A DNA stretch of 64,000 nt from assembly GCA_963922205.1 (NCBI GenBank), contig CAWUHX010000020.1, positions 434,001-498,000 on the forward strand, read 5' to 3'. Below, one piece after another: positions 1-12,324 of the stretch. The position numbers and the translations under genes were made by a program. The first letter of the stretch is position 1; each line of letters begins with the position of its first letter. Under the pieces are notes generated by a model, which worked only from the letters and a program-made list of their open reading frames with translations, ran no database searches and was not told the origin of the DNA. Source of the stretch: Romanomermis culicivorax (lineage: Eukaryota > Nematoda > Enoplea > Mermithida > Mermithidae).

Positions 1-204
1 CCGTTGAAACTTCTGAGTAAAAAATTCTACAATAAAAACATCACCTTTGAAGAATAGTTTTTGACCATACCATTTGACAGAAAACGGTCTAGCAGTGCTA
101 GAACATCGTTAGGCAGGCCGCTTCTTGAACCACCCTGCACATATATGTAGAAAAAGCCAGTCCAACATGACAACTGAGAAGATCTTGATTTTTTCTTTTT
201 TTAG
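1..204 (+). other. intron sequence upstream of the first K2P exon
   Basis: No coding signal is seen. The stretch ends in a T-rich tract and TTAG at 191-204, a good splice acceptor for the exon that starts at 205. Positions 1-55 resemble the inner right half of the 250-bp TA-flanked MITE family found elsewhere in the window (compare 13670-13730). The upstream channel exon with the M1 helix and the first half of the filter must lie outside the window or be lost. Confidence 0.5.
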
Positions 205-851
205 GTTACGGTGATCTGTTCCCGTGCAGCACATATGGTCAGCTTTTGACCCTACTGCTATCGCTCACAGGCATCCCGGTAACTATGGTCTGCCTAGCTC
301 GTTTGGGGCAACTTCTGGCTTCCGGTGCCGAACGACTATGGCTAATTTACATAAAATTAAAATTATTCATCGCTCATTTTGTGAAAAAAACGTCGTTACT
401 TTTTTCGCAAAATCGGACGACGAGAAATGTCGAAAATTACGACGAGTTCGTAGTGGTCACTTTGTCCATAATGCCTATATCTTTCGGTCTATTTCTGGCC
501 GTCCTTTGGTTACTGCTTTCTTCGATTTATTTTTATTTTGTGATGTCGAACGATGGCGTCACTTTTTTCGACGCTTTTTATTTCGTGGTTATTTCGGTTC
601 TAACTATCGGCTTGGGCGATTTCGTACCCAAAAATTTCGATCTTGTTTGGATCAATTTTTTCTTCATCGTAATCGGGCTTGCTCTGGTCAGTATGTGTAT
701 TAGCATAATTCAAATGCAAATGGAAAATATGTTCGAGCAAGCCTTGGATAGGATACAACTGGAATACAAACAAAGAATGATCGCCAGCAGTTCCGATCAA
801 GTAAAGGTCCAAAAAAATTCTTCGAATGTCAGCAAGCTGCTTATAGTATAG
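205..851 (+). CDS. two-pore-domain (TWK/K2P) potassium channel, exon from pore 1 to M4 (partial gene)
   Basis: This exon encodes most of a K2P leak potassium channel, a plasma-membrane protein in which two subunits form one K+ pore. It opens in phase 1: a G from the missing previous exon completes the first Gly codon, giving GYGDLFP, the second half of the first selectivity filter. M2 follows (around GQLLTLLLSLTGIPVT), then a basic loop, M3 (FGLFLAVLWLLLSSIYFYF), the second pore helix and filter TIGLGD, and M4 (INFFFIVIGLALVSMCISI). The same phase-1 intron splits the same filter codon in the second K2P gene at 8410-12324. The frame stays open to a stop at 849-851, but a CAA|GTAAAG donor after 800 could splice on to the tail exons near 4.8-5.3 kb. 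The exon with M1 is not in the window. Family assignment is secure; the 3' structure is inferred. Confidence 0.9.
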
Positions 852-1449
852 TGAAATTTCACGAGGCAAAAAATTCAATCCCCCACCACAATGTTTCATT
901 CTCGCTATCTTATTAAAAAATACAAATGCTACTAGGATGACCAAAAATGGTCGTCTAAAAGTATTATATTACAGTGAGCAAAACAGACCTGAGGTCCCGC
1001 ACATGTGCATCCGATTACGAAACTACTTTATTACCATATCAAAATCTCATTCATTTTTGAAATCCCCAGATTAATCGAGAGATCTTATCGTCAAACGACT
1101 TAATTTTGTGGTATGTACTGCAAATTTTATGGAAATTTGTCCTCGATGATCAAATCATATGACTGTGTATCGCTGAGGGCCAGGGGCTTATAGTTTGATT
1201 AGTTTAATTTGCATGAATGATGAGATATTTTTACTGCAAGGGTAACCTATCCGAATACACTGATTACTCAATTTATAGATACCCACTATAACATTTTAAA
1301 CAGTAGAAAGCTATGATTTACTGAGGATGAATTCGATTTCTCTAAGCGCAATGAGTATTGTTAAATAAGTTGCTCTTGCCAGGGCGCAATCTACACTAAA
1401 AGTAGCATAAAGTGTAAATACCCCTATACCCGGAACTGGTTTCATCGAA

Positions 1450-3515
1450 AAGATTGACACGATTTCTGAGAGATTCTACCTTCTGCTCCATTGACCTATG
1501 ATAAGTCGAAAATTGATAATATCTGAAAAAGAGATATTTTGAGTAGTTTTACATGCTGAGTATCGTGACAGCATTCATTCTGCGCAAAAATCAAAATTCA
1601 CATAGCTACAGTACTCCAAAGTTTGGAATTTTTACATTTTTTGGCATTTTTCAGTCTGTACACGTGTTTCGAATTATCACAGCTCCGAAAAGACTCTGAA
1701 GCCACATATTGAATGCATGCAGAACACCATGCTCTATATACCGGTATGAAGAACACTTTCTAATCTCTTGCTCTACACTTTTTATTCCATTTTAAAGTGT
1801 CAAAACCGATGTCAAAATCAACCGAAAAAGTCTTTTGGGGCCTATTTTTGGCACCTTCCTATAGGACGCCGCAGAATTTTTTTCTGATTTCTGTAACCAC
1901 TAATGTCTGACATATTGTGTAAAAATTTCAATCAAATTAATGTACCGTTTTGGGAGCTGTAGGTGTCTGCACATTCTGAAAGCTGATACAAAAATGCTGA
2001 TTAATTTCACTAAATATGCCATCAACGAGATGCAGGAAAAATTAAAAACGTTCAGATTAGACGAGTAAAAATAAAAGATGTGAGTCGAATCACTCCAAAA
2101 ATTTTATGGATCAATTTACAATAGTTGTGCAACAGGATGCCTCAGAAGAGATGCATCAAAAATTTCTCTTTTCAGTAATTTGACCGGAAAAAAATTGAAG
2201 CTGAGAGTTTAATATTACAAAATAAATGTCGGCTGTCAGACTATGACCTATGTTATAAGCTGTGCGAAAGTGCTCTATAGTTGAGGGCATCCCGTTTCAC
2301 ACCAGGTGATGTTGGCCGAAAGCAAATAGAGCAAAGGATTGTGGATTGCAGTGCCCTTCCAACAAAGCTAAGAGAATCCGAATAACCCTTGCCGTTTTTC
2401 TGAAAATGGATTTGAAACAATAGCTCAATTTCTGAAATTTAGTGAAAGTTTTCGAATTTTTCGATTTTTCATTTGGAGCAATTCGTTTACAAACCATCAA
2501 ACCTAGATCAATGAAAATTTGCCAGGACTTCAAGTCACATTTTTTCTCATAATATGTCGGGCTAGGAGGCATCCTGTGTTCCCAGAACTTCATTGATGGG
2601 GCATTTATCCAGATTTACAAATGCATTTGAATAGCAGTGCAGTGTATGCAAATGTCTACAGCTGCCAAAACGGCACATGATGATGAGATCTTACTTTCGC
2701 AGCTACTATAAGAATGTATTAACTAAAGAATAAAGAGATAAAATTCTGCAGAATCGTAGGTGAAGCTGCTAGGGAGTGCCTCTAAGCAGGAGTTTTCTTT
2801 ATTTTTACTTCTAATTTTTGACTGTTCAAACTTTCTTGCAGAGTGTAAAATATTTGCTTGTGAAACAATTAATACATCAAACTATAATCTGTTAGTTATT
2901 TGATAATTCTACAGTATACGTAATGAATATATCACAAGAGGTAGACAAGGGCCACCTGGCACATAGAATGATTTCTATGAAATTTTCGTAAGTATGCCTT
3001 CTTCAGGGCAGTGCAGCTCCCAAAACGGTACAAAAATTTTGATGAAAATATAACCAATGCAGTGAAAATGGATGAGCTACAATATAAGAAAACAAAATTC
3101 AGCGGCTTCTGATTAAAAGGTGCTTGGGAGTGACCATGAACAAAATTTTTTCAATTTTGACAGCTCACTTTTGACACTTTAAACTTTATGAAAAAGTGTA
3201 ATATGCAATTATTTGCTGTAAATATTACATCAAAATAGAGCTTATTCTGTACTCTGTAAAATGAGTGTTCATTCATCAAGTAAGATCGATCCGATCTTGA
3301 GATATCGCTTAGCTAGCAAGACCTCTGAAAAATGCCAAAAAATCATCAATTTTCAAACTTTGGCGTACTGTAGCGACGCGAATTTTGGTTTAAAAGCAAA
3401 ACGAATGGTTCCATGGAACTCAGCGCACGAAACTACCCAAAGTATCTGATTTTAAGGTATGATTAATTTTCAACTTATCATAGGGAAAGTAGAACCTCTC
3501 AGAAATCGTGTCTTA
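1450..3515. mobile_element. ~2-kb non-autonomous element with diverged terminal inverted repeats
   Basis: The left end (around 1453-1510, GACACGATTTCTGAGAG then CCTATGATAAGTCGAAAATT) reappears inverted at the right end (around 3460-3512, TTTTCAACTTATCATAGG then CTCTCAGAAATCGTGTC). No transposase is visible inside. A second, shorter copy in the same orientation lies at about 48073-49150, with recognisable matches along its length (for example the block around 1560-1650 against 48170-48260). Superfamily and exact borders are unknown. Confidence 0.6.
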
Positions 3516-3616
3516 AGCTTCAGCTGAGCTGCACCTTAACTTAGCACTAAATATTATATCATCAACGATAAGCTGCAGCTCAGCTGGAGCAAATCTCTTT
3601 GATGAACTTGGTCCCA
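3515..3616. repeat. small palindromic repeat, AGCTGAGCTGCA family
   Basis: Two inverted blocks (AGCTTCAGCTGAGCTGCACC and AAGCTGCAGCTCAGCTGGAG) flank an AT-rich centre. A related but longer arrangement is at about 14300-14516, and both end in a GGTCCCAG motif. It is probably a short MITE. Confidence 0.5.
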
Positions 3617-3633
3617 GATATCAGCGACTACGA

Positions 3634-3884
3634 CTATAGTTTGTTTTTCTTGAAATGCTTCAAAATTATAAGAGTGGAAAGCAAGTACTATTTTTGTTTT
3701 TTAAGATTTTCTGCTAAACCATTCGTCACGTGAGAGTGAAAATTTGTGAGATTATTCAATCAACCTTTAGCAATTTTTTGAATGAATAATTCTACCGTGA
3801 AAGTTTTGTGTATTGAATTTTGACGACATAGTTGATTTTTGTTCTTTTTCAATTTAGAAGCATTTTATAAAAAACAAACTATAG
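3634..3884. mobile_element. TA-flanked MITE (family A), copy 1
   Basis: Starts CTATAGTTTGTTTTTCTTG and ends with the inverted form AAAAAACAAACTATAG. This family recurs about eleven times in the window at about 190-550 bp, usually near 250 bp. The termini TATAGTCTG/CAGACTATA suggest Tc1/mariner-type insertion at TA. Confidence 0.75.
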
Positions 3885-4817
3885 TACAAACATGCGGGAA
3901 ATTAAATTTGACAGAACACACAAGGGTCCTAAAGTTGCACTAACTGTTTTCGGGTGGCGTGGGTGGACTTACCGTCATTAAAGCAGTTTGTGGAAAATCC
4001 AGAGTAAATAACGTCTACTGAAGTGAGAAGAACGCCTAGTGAAACATTACTTGGATCATCGAAAAACGGTTCCCGGTTATAACGCTTGTAAATTATGAAA
4101 CTTGTCAAGCAAGTGGCATATTTCATATGTCAGTAATTTTCTGCCAAGTACGTCACAGGAAATAAAATTTATGATGAACCCACTGCTCAGGAGAACGACT
4201 GCATTGTGCTAACAGTTTTGAAGACAGTACTTACACCTTACACCCACACCTAGACTGCACTGTCTCAATATCAATGCTGTACCAGAACAATACTCGCGAA
4301 AAGTCAATTCTACAGAGTGGTAAAAGAACGGTCCACGTGAAAGTTCTACCTTACAGTAACCAGAGCAGATCGGCAAAGCCACACAGTTTTAGGATTCTTC
4401 ATGAATTATTATTCTAGAAAAATCAACAAATTCAACGGAAAATGTCACATACGAGTTTAGTTTTGAAGAGAAAACGCTCAATGAAATCATTACCTATGAC
4501 AGTTTGATTTCAATTTACTTTAAAACTAATTTCAATCGTTCTATTGCTTTCAGTCAGAAAAGTATTGCAAATTTCAGAAAATGTCGAATTTTATTGGAAA
4601 TAGTATTTAAGGTCATGAATTTTGCTTTTATATAGTTCAGAAACCAAACGATCAGTGTTTATTTTGTCCAGTTATAGGCGCGCACGATAAGGTTTCATAG
4701 TTATAGGCGAATACTGCTTTACTTGATTTTGAAAGAAATGACTTAAAAATTGACTTCGCAAAGCGGTAGTTTACTGTGACTGATGGCATAGAGTAAGCAT
4801 GAAAATGAAACTTTGAA

Positions 4818-5284
4818 GTGAGAAGTGTGGATAGGCTATCTGATAAAGAAAATCGAACACTTCAACGTGACTGGCCGAAGTGGAACAGGCCCCTTTGGTG
4901 GACCGTTTTTTTGGACCACCCCGTAAGTAGTTATCAGAAGTTTATCTCGCTGACGACGTTGAACATGACTTTTCGTAGAATGACGAAGAGAACGCTTACA
5001 CTCCCTCCAATGAAGTCGCGGCTAGTCAGAACGTGAGGCGCTTATTGGTGGAAAACGGCAAAAGCACGAATCGTGCGTGGTCATCGCCCAAGTATTTGTC
5101 TGGTTTAATCGGCGAACATAAAAAAAAGCAATTGGCTAAGGAGTGGACTCATGCGGCCAACATGGTTTGTCGAGGATCGCAAGTGGAACCCGAAATGCGG
5201 GATAAGTCGATCGGTACCGACCCGGCACCTAGTACGCGGGACCGATCTTCCTGGGTTCAACTAGATACACAATGGAAGGATTGA
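4818..5284 (+). CDS. probable C-terminal tail exons of the first K2P channel
   Basis: Two exons are read: one ending at 4922 (donor CCC|GTAAGT; its 5' end is uncertain, somewhere after a stop at 4806-4808) and one from 4979 to the stop at 5282-5284 (acceptor TTTTCGTAG|AAT). Both meet in phase 0 over a 56-bp intron. The second encodes 101 hydrophilic residues whose order resembles the tail exon of the K2P gene at 8410-12324: S-E-A-S then VRRLL against VRRVL, EHKKKQLAKE against SHKKQRQLKK, and EMRDKSIGTD against KMQDAQTQTV. This supports a cytoplasmic channel tail. The splice joining 800 to this block is not resolved, since no acceptor of matching phase is obvious. It could instead end an unrelated gene. 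An AATAAA lies at 5577-5582. Confidence 0.5.
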
Positions 5285-8200
5285 AGTGATTATTGAAATG
5301 TGCATTATTGTTGCTGATGTTTTGGATAACAAAAGCTGTGCTTTTTCTTTCACTGCAACTCCTCTATGCCCTATCCATTTTTAAGCGATCGATGCAGCGA
5401 TTCCATGAGACTAAGTTCAATGTGGAAAAACAATACTTCGTACATTTTCCAATGATCGATGCAACGATCCCATAAAGATAGGTTCAAAACGAAAAGAAAC
5501 TCGTGGCTTACTACTGTAATCAATGAAAAAAAATCCGTCAGTGAGCGACAAACAGAACAGCTGAAAACTTTTTTCAATAAACCGATAAGCTGGTCAAATT
5601 TTGTCAAGTAGCACTCAGGTATCGACGCAGTTCTGTCTGAATAAGCATGATGTTTTTTACATGATTTTTGCCTTCCCATTCTCGCAAAGAAATTTGGCGT
5701 TTTCCTTTAACATATTAACATAATTACTTAAACATATATATTTAACACCTTTAACATAATTTAACATACACTAAGTAAAAATGTCTCATCATTGCACCTA
5801 CTTTTTTGGATTTTGCGACTTCTATCATTTCGAACCTTACCTTTAAGTAGTTCGACCCAGTTGGGTGCATGATAAAAGCCTTTTTTGGCGGAAGGGGGTG
5901 AGCAAGTGTTCAAAAAATGCGTTTTTTCGACCAAAATTAGGCAAGACACACCCGTTATGAATTAAGTTTTGTTTCAAAACTGATGTTATGCATTATTTCG
6001 ACGCGAAGCGTCGAAAATTTTTTGCTTTTTGACCGATTTTTGCTCCAAAAAGTCATTTTCGACCAAAAAATAGGTACTTCTCGTCGATTTTAGGCTGGCT
6101 GACAGGGGGCAGCTGTCGACAAATAAAAGTTGGGAGACGGAGTCGTGAACTGCCTGATTAAAAATTTTGGAGGGACCTACCCCCAATCACCCCATCTACA
6201 TATATGTTTTAAATTAAATGGACTGTAGTATTAGGCATATGCTGTAATCAATGAAAGATTTTTTCGTCATTGAGCAGCAAACAGAATAGCCGAAAATGTC
6301 TTTCAATAACATGGTTAGGTGGTCAAAATTTATCGTGTAGTATTCAGGTATCGACGACGCAGTTCTTTCCAAATCGACAGTGGATAAGCTCGATGTTTTT
6401 TCAATAACTTTGGCCTTTTCTCCATTCTCATGAAGAAATTTGGCGGTTTTCTACAGTATGAAGTTTTCCACCAAGTGAAAATTGTGTATTAAATTAAGAC
6501 TACTTCTTTTGGTTTTCGCTTATTTATCATTTTAAATTAATGAGCTGTAACAATTCGCTTCTCGCTTCCAATGCAGCACCGAATTCTGTGATCGTGTTCA
6601 CATGACGCATTTTGCATACTTCGATTTTTCAAACGGTATTATAATGTTTGTGTAAATGAAGCTGTCTCCGAGTACACAGGAAAATTTGGGAGTCGAATAC
6701 CGAGACGTGAATTTTAATACATTCTAGAAAGCAAAAATGCCAAAATTTTCCGTCGCTTGATGTTGAATTATTAAAAATGATCTGATCTCTTCCGCTTCAA
6801 ATCACTCTACTTTAATCCTGTGATCAGCTCTTTAGACTATTCTGAGTTAGTTTTAACTATTGAATTTTACTTTCAAGTCATGAAAGGGACATCCTGTTGA
6901 AAAACATGCTGCTTTGTATTGTTTGTGAAAGAAAAACCGCAATCTTACAATGACAACGTTTTCACACTCGAAACGTCGACAAATAATTTCACACTTAAAA
7001 TGTATTTTATTTTCTACAGACTTCAACAAGGACAGTTTCAATGTTGAAATAAGATAATTTTGATTTTTGAAAAGGATTGCATTTCAAATGCAGTTAAGCT
7101 ATTTATTGAATTTATGATCAGATTTCTATATAGCCCATTTACTTTGAAACGATTGACACAGCGACAGCCAAAAACGTATAGTCTGTTTTTTATAAAATGC
7201 TTCCAAATGGAAAAGTGACACAAATCAGTATCGTCATCAAAATCACTTACATAGAGCTCTTACTGTAAAATTTTTCACTCGAAAAATTGTTAATGGTTAG
7301 TTCAGTATGCTCGCAAATTTCCATTGCTCTATTATATACGGTATATCAGAGAATCGTAAAAATCTGAAATACTAATTGCTTTCCACATTCATAATTTGGA
7401 GGCATTTCAAGAAAAACAGACTATAGGTTTCAGTTGGCACGCAATTTTCAAGTAGTGAAAAACTTCATACTGTACGGCAACACTGAATTTTGTTACCGAC
7501 AAACTAACAGGCCGAAATCACAGAATCATTATGCTTCCACTTTTGACTTTGATAAAATTGTCGACTCTAGAAATGGACAACCAAAAATCTTTTGAGAAGA
7601 GTCTAGAAGGGAAAATTCAAGGGAGGTGTAAAAATCCGCTTCAAAAAGATCAACGTTGACCTAGCTTTTAGTCAATTTTTTATCAGTTTTTCTATTTTTT
7701 CAATTTTTAAAAGTCGGAGTTTCAGATAGGAGGTTTTACCAACCCATATCCTCCCCTATGTGTATCAATGGTCGACACGTGAGTGCTTCTGGATAAGTCT
7801 TGGCTATTAACAGGATTACTGATGGGAATATGCAGTTGTTCTGTTTGCTGCTCATGGACGATGGACCTTTTTCTTTGACAGTAAAGATCGCGTCATCTAT
7901 CATTTCAGGATGAATAGACTGTAGACTCTCCTTTTTAGTGCTTATTCATTGACCTTCTTTTTTCAAATGAGTTCTCGAAGGTATGAGGTAAAATCCTTAA
8001 TTTAATTAACTTGGGGATCGATGACATGTTGCAACTTTGTCCACAAAAACAGTTACCCTATACATTCACAAGTCCTAGAACTATTTGTTGGACGTTGGGT
8101 ATTTCGATTATGAGGAACTCAAAGATGCAGGACAAGAATTATTGGTTTTTTATTTGTTTTTTTGCAAATTTCAAACAGTTGAGGTGGTATATGACCCTTT

Positions 8201-8409
8201 CGGAAGTCCAGGTAGAGGTATTATCTCCTAATCTTATATGAATTTATGGTGGGATTTGTGACCATCACCCTTTCTCATGTAAATTCACAATGATTAGCAA
8301 ATATCGCCACATGAGTTATACAGTAAACCAGACGTTCTTTCATCTTGAATTTCCGTGATTGTTTTTCGTCTCCAGTGCTAATAACTCGGGGAAATGTAAT
8401 CGTTTCAGA
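5285..8409. other. intergenic region between the two convergent K2P genes
   Basis: No gene is supported. The stretch holds one family-A MITE (7177-7425), a palindrome CGACGCGAAGCGTCG near 5999-6014 of a type seen again near 42.6, 62.0 and 63.1 kb, and motifs resembling hAT-MITE ends (CCCCCAATCACCCCATCTAC near 6180). Open frames are short and AT-rich. Confidence 0.5.
7177..7425. mobile_element. TA-flanked MITE (family A), copy 2
   Basis: Begins TATAGTCTGTTTTTTATAAA and ends TTTCAAGAAAAACAGACTATA, 249 bp. It is nearly the same as the copies at 15142 and 36874, which share internal words such as GTGACACAAATCAGTA. Confidence 0.8.
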
Positions 8410-11400
8410 TCATCTGATAAAACTTGTACGCTTTTTGATCAGTGAGTGTCCATCCACAATGGCCGGCGGCGGTTTGCCAATCGCTGAATAATCGATGGCG
8501 TAGTAGACAAAATCTTTAGACGCGACGGTTTGCGTTTGGGCGTCTTGCATTTTGGGTGCCATCGTTTGGATCATACGGCTGATGTTCCGCCGCCGATCCA
8601 GTGCCAACTTTTTCAATTGGCGTTGCTTTTTGTGCGATAGCAAGGGGAGCAATATTTTGGCGCCCACGCTGGTGCTCGTCGGGCCGCCGCCGCCCTTCAG
8701 CACGCGCCGCACGTAACTGGAAGCCGATTCGGATGAATGGGACGTTGTTTCGCTTGACTGTTTGCCGCCTGTAAGAAAAAATCGTTCCAAAGTTTTAGCC
8801 TTATGCTTCTTTTCGAAAATTTTTTTATTTCATTTTTGGCAAGGCGACTTTTAGATGTTTATCTCATGTGACACGCGATTTGGCGTCAGCAAGATAATGT
8901 GAATACTAAACTTTTTCAGAAGTTGATTGTACGTTCATGCATGGAAATCTCTAAAGCCCATTTCAGTTTAAGGTCCTTAAGGTAAGTTTATGTCCGTAAT
9001 TTATCATGTCACAATGTCGTATAGTCATAGTCTGCTGCGTCGTAAAGCATAAATTTTCGAATTATCACACTGTCGAATAAATGATCAGTATCATACCCAA
9101 GGTCATCAGTGATGCTCTTTAGGTATTCAGAAAAGACGGCTTAATTAAGTCAAATCGCTTTTCTAGAAACAAAAACATTTTCAGCAGGTGAGACTGAATT
9201 GAATAATGAACTGAAAATTCATCTCCCATAATAATAGTAGCAGTGAAGTCAAGATTACGGTAGCTTGGTCAATTTTCATCACATTTTACTGTTGTAAAAT
9301 GATTTTCTGACCAAGTCAAATTCTGCGGAAAAATGTAAAGTTATCATTTCCTTGCTCCTATCTTATATAACATTGATTTCCGAAATTTCAGATTTTTAAA
9401 TTCAAGTTTCTGTCATACAAGCGTCCAGATACACGAATTCGTGTGAGAATACATCACACTGCGATTTCCTGAATGTATGAAAATCAAAGAATATCAAATT
9501 GTCTGCGAACAACAATATTATTTCCGTCCCAAACCAAAATATCCATTTTTTGTAAGTATCTCTATTAAGAGTGAACATTATGAATCATAACGTATTTGAA
9601 GCACCATATGATTGACAGGTTTCTACAGCAACCTTTGCCCATTCCATATATCGAGCAAACTCATTTGGCTTCCTTGCAAAAAAATGATGGCAGAAATTGG
9701 ACGACCCAAGAAATTTCGATCATGATGTGGTAATGATAAGCATCATTTGAACTCCCATTTTCCCCCAAAATTCCATAATTTAATTTTTCGTTCATATTAC
9801 GTGCCATACAACGTCACTAACTTTGAGCTTTTGTTATTGATTCAGATGTGCTTTTCCCTTATTATATTTCCATATTGTGATTACGATATACAATACAGCA
9901 TGAAATCGATGTTGTGAACAGAAAAATATTTTCATTGTGAAACCGCGTTCGTTTCTGATAATCAGGGTTGCAGGGGAAAGAAAAACTGATTCCTGACATC
10001 AGAACAATGAGCGCTGCATAGCAAGAAATATCGAGATAATTGGAATTAAAACTAAATAATCTGGATAATTATTAATTAATAATTGATAATTATTAATAAA
10101 TAATTAAAACTAAATAATCTTTTTAGACCTTTCGCTCTGAATTCGCCAAGCACTTATTGAAAAAACTTTGGCGAAATTATAGATTTGGGGACCTCAGTCC
10201 GATTCCAGTTTCGAATCATGATATTTTCAGATCTTATGGAAATGATCTTACTGTCATTCTTCTCTAGAATCATAGCCGCCACATCATCGAATAACAGTTC
10301 CAATTGATTTTGAGTCAAATCGATGCACATGGTGAATAAGGAAAGGCCCACCAAAAGGAAAATGAAATTCGGAACTATAAGTTGATGTCGCAATGGCGAT
10401 ATATCGCCGAAACCAACAGTCAAGAAAGAAATCATAGTGAAATAGAAAGCGTCGAATAGAGTGATATCCCGCTCATTCTCGTAAGCTCGGGGTAGAATGT
10501 TAGAAAAATACAATGTGCTTAACACTATCCATAATATGCTAATTAGACAACCGATCCAAAGAGGTAAGTAATGCCTATTTTTCAGCATTTTGTTTTGGCG
10601 CATGGTGTAGGGTGGTTTGTGGCTTCTTGTGTACAAACGAACCCATAAACTGTGGAACAACAAGCCGAAAAAACGACCCAGGGAGGCCATAGAAGCCAGG
10701 AGAATGGGTGCTCCGATCAATGTAAAAATTATAATAAGGATTTGTCCAGATACTGTACGGGGGTATACGTCGCCGTAACCTGCAAAAATAGAAAAATAAA
10801 ATTACGGCAGTGGATGAAAAACAAAGAACAATGAAAATACAAATGTATATGATAAAAAATGTAACGGGAGAGGAGAGGAGAGGAGAGGAGAGGAGAGGAG
10901 AGGAGAGGAGAGGAGAGGAGAGGAGAGGAGAGGAGAGGAGAGGAGAGGAGAGGAGAGGAGAGGAGAGGAGAGGAGAGGAGAGGAGAGGAGAGGAGAGGAG
11001 AGGAGAGGAGAGGAGAGGAGAGGAGAGGAGAGGAGAGGAGAGGAGAGGAGAGGAGAGGAGAGGAGAGGAGAGGAGAGGAGAGGAGAGGAGAGGAGGAGAG
11101 GAGAGGAGAGGAGAGGAGAGGAGAGGAGAGGAGAGGAGAGGAGAGGAGAGGAGAGGAGAGGAGAGGAGAGGAGAGGAGAGGAGAGGAGAGGAGAGGAGAG
11201 GAGAGGAGAGGAGAGGAGAGGAGAGGAGAGGAGAGGAGAGGAGAGGAGAGGAGAGGAGAGGAGAGGAGAGGAGAGGAGAGGAGAGGAGAGGAGAGGAGAG
11301 GAGAGGAGAGGAGAGGAGAGGAGAGGAGAGGAGAGGAGAGGAGAGGAGAGGAGAGGAGAGGAGAGGAGAGGAGAGGAGAGGAGAGGAGAGGAGAGGAGAG

Positions 11401-12324
11401 GAGAGGAGAGGAGAGGAGAGGAGAGGAGAGGAGAGGAGAGGAGAGGAGAGGAGAGGAGAGGAGAGGAGAGGAGAGGAGAGGAGAGGAGAGGAGAGGAGAG
11501 GAGAGGAGAGGAGAGGAGAGGAGAGGAGAGGAGAGGAGAGGAGAGGAGAGGAGAGGAGAGGAGAGGAGAGGAGAGGAGAGGAGAGGAGAGGAGAGGAGAG
11601 GAGAGGAGAGGAGAGGAGAGGAGAGGAGAGGAGAGGAGAGGAGAGGAGAGGAGAGGAGAGGAGAGGAGAGGAGAGGAGAGGAGAGGAGAGGAGAGGAGAG
11701 GAGAGGAGAGGAGAGGAGAGGATAATGGCAATAAAAAGAGGAGAGGAAAACAGGTAAGAAAGAAGACAGGAAAGGAGACATGATGGAAATAAAATCACTA
11801 AAATTGAAAAACTGACCAATGGTCGTCACAGATGTCGCAACGAGGTGGAAAGCATCCCAATAAGTGAGTTTTGGAGCATCGAATCTAGTGTCATTAGATA
11901 GTATATCATTGATGAATCGAGCAGTTCTTTTGGGAACGTAACTGCTGTTTCCAAATACATTCACTTCGGGACGACTTTTCAGGGCAAAAATGGTAGCCCC
12001 AACGCAAACTTCCGAACAAAGTACTATTTGCCGTTCGTCTTTTTCAATAGCATAAAAAATCCAACCGGTCAAAGTTATATAAATGACCAATATGAAAGTT
12101 GTCATAGAATATTTGTAAATTTTTTTGGACAATTTTCCCAGGATTCCTCCTCTTCTGGCATTTTTAGACCATTTTTTCATCAATAATCTATAAAACCGTA
12201 TCAACTTGTGGAGGAGATTTGCGGATTTCGACCTTTTGGTGATATTCGGAACGGACTTATTTGGCGAATTGGTTGGAGCGACTTTGCCCGTACTGGATTG
12301 ACCACTAACTGTCTTGATGTTCAT
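8410..12324 (-). CDS. two-pore-domain (TWK/K2P) potassium channel, complete 3-exon gene
   Basis: Encodes a K2P leak channel of 464 residues setting membrane K+ conductance. Exons on -: 12324-11817, 10779-10252, 8768-8410; phases 1 and 1 agree at both junctions. M1 is at about residues 74-94 (TTFILVIYITLTGWIFY). An extracellular cap with NSS and NDT glycosylation sequons follows, then pore 1 with filter TTIGYGD (167-173, the Gly170 codon split by intron 1), M2 at 181-208, M3 at 241-264, pore 2 TVGFGD (290-295), M4 at 303-328 and a basic Ser-rich tail. Intron 1 (10780-11816) is mostly a (CCTCT)n array. Donor 2 is ACA|GTAAGA. If it is not used, exon 2 reads on to a stop at 10154, giving a 377-residue form without the tail. 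The acceptor TTAC AG|GC at 8769 fits the tail exon. The fold is certain; the subfamily number is not assigned. Confidence 0.92.
10867..11722. repeat. 856-bp (AGGAG)n / (CCTCT)n pentanucleotide microsatellite
   Basis: About 171 tandem copies of AGGAG on + are interrupted only once, near 11091-11096, where one unit lacks two bases. The array lies in intron 1 of the K2P gene and ends about 87 bases before the exon 2 acceptor, so the transcript carries (CCUCU)n. Because 5 and 3 share no factor, all six frames are open through the array (SPLLS or GEERR repeats); these are not genes. Such purity suggests recent expansion, and the true length may differ in the animal because assemblers collapse such tracts. 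Confidence 0.97.

Larger units (their letters stand above)
852..4817 (+). other. probable large repeat-filled intron of the first K2P gene
   Basis: I see no convincing exon here. The stretch holds a ~2-kb element with inverted ends (1450-3515), a small palindromic element (3515-3616) and one 251-bp TA-flanked MITE (3634-3884). The remainder is AT-rich with short chance open frames. It is called intronic because the exons at 4818-5284 resemble the tail exon of the sister K2P gene. Confidence 0.45.

Noticed and set aside
600-944. Minus-strand frame of 114 codons opposite the first K2P exon
   Set aside because: Antisense shadow of the channel exon.
10575-12324. Long open frames of Ser-Pro-Leu repeats on - and Gly-Glu-Glu-Arg-Arg repeats on +
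   Set aside because: They are created by the pentanucleotide array, which is open in all frames. The real protein is obtained by splicing it out as an intron.
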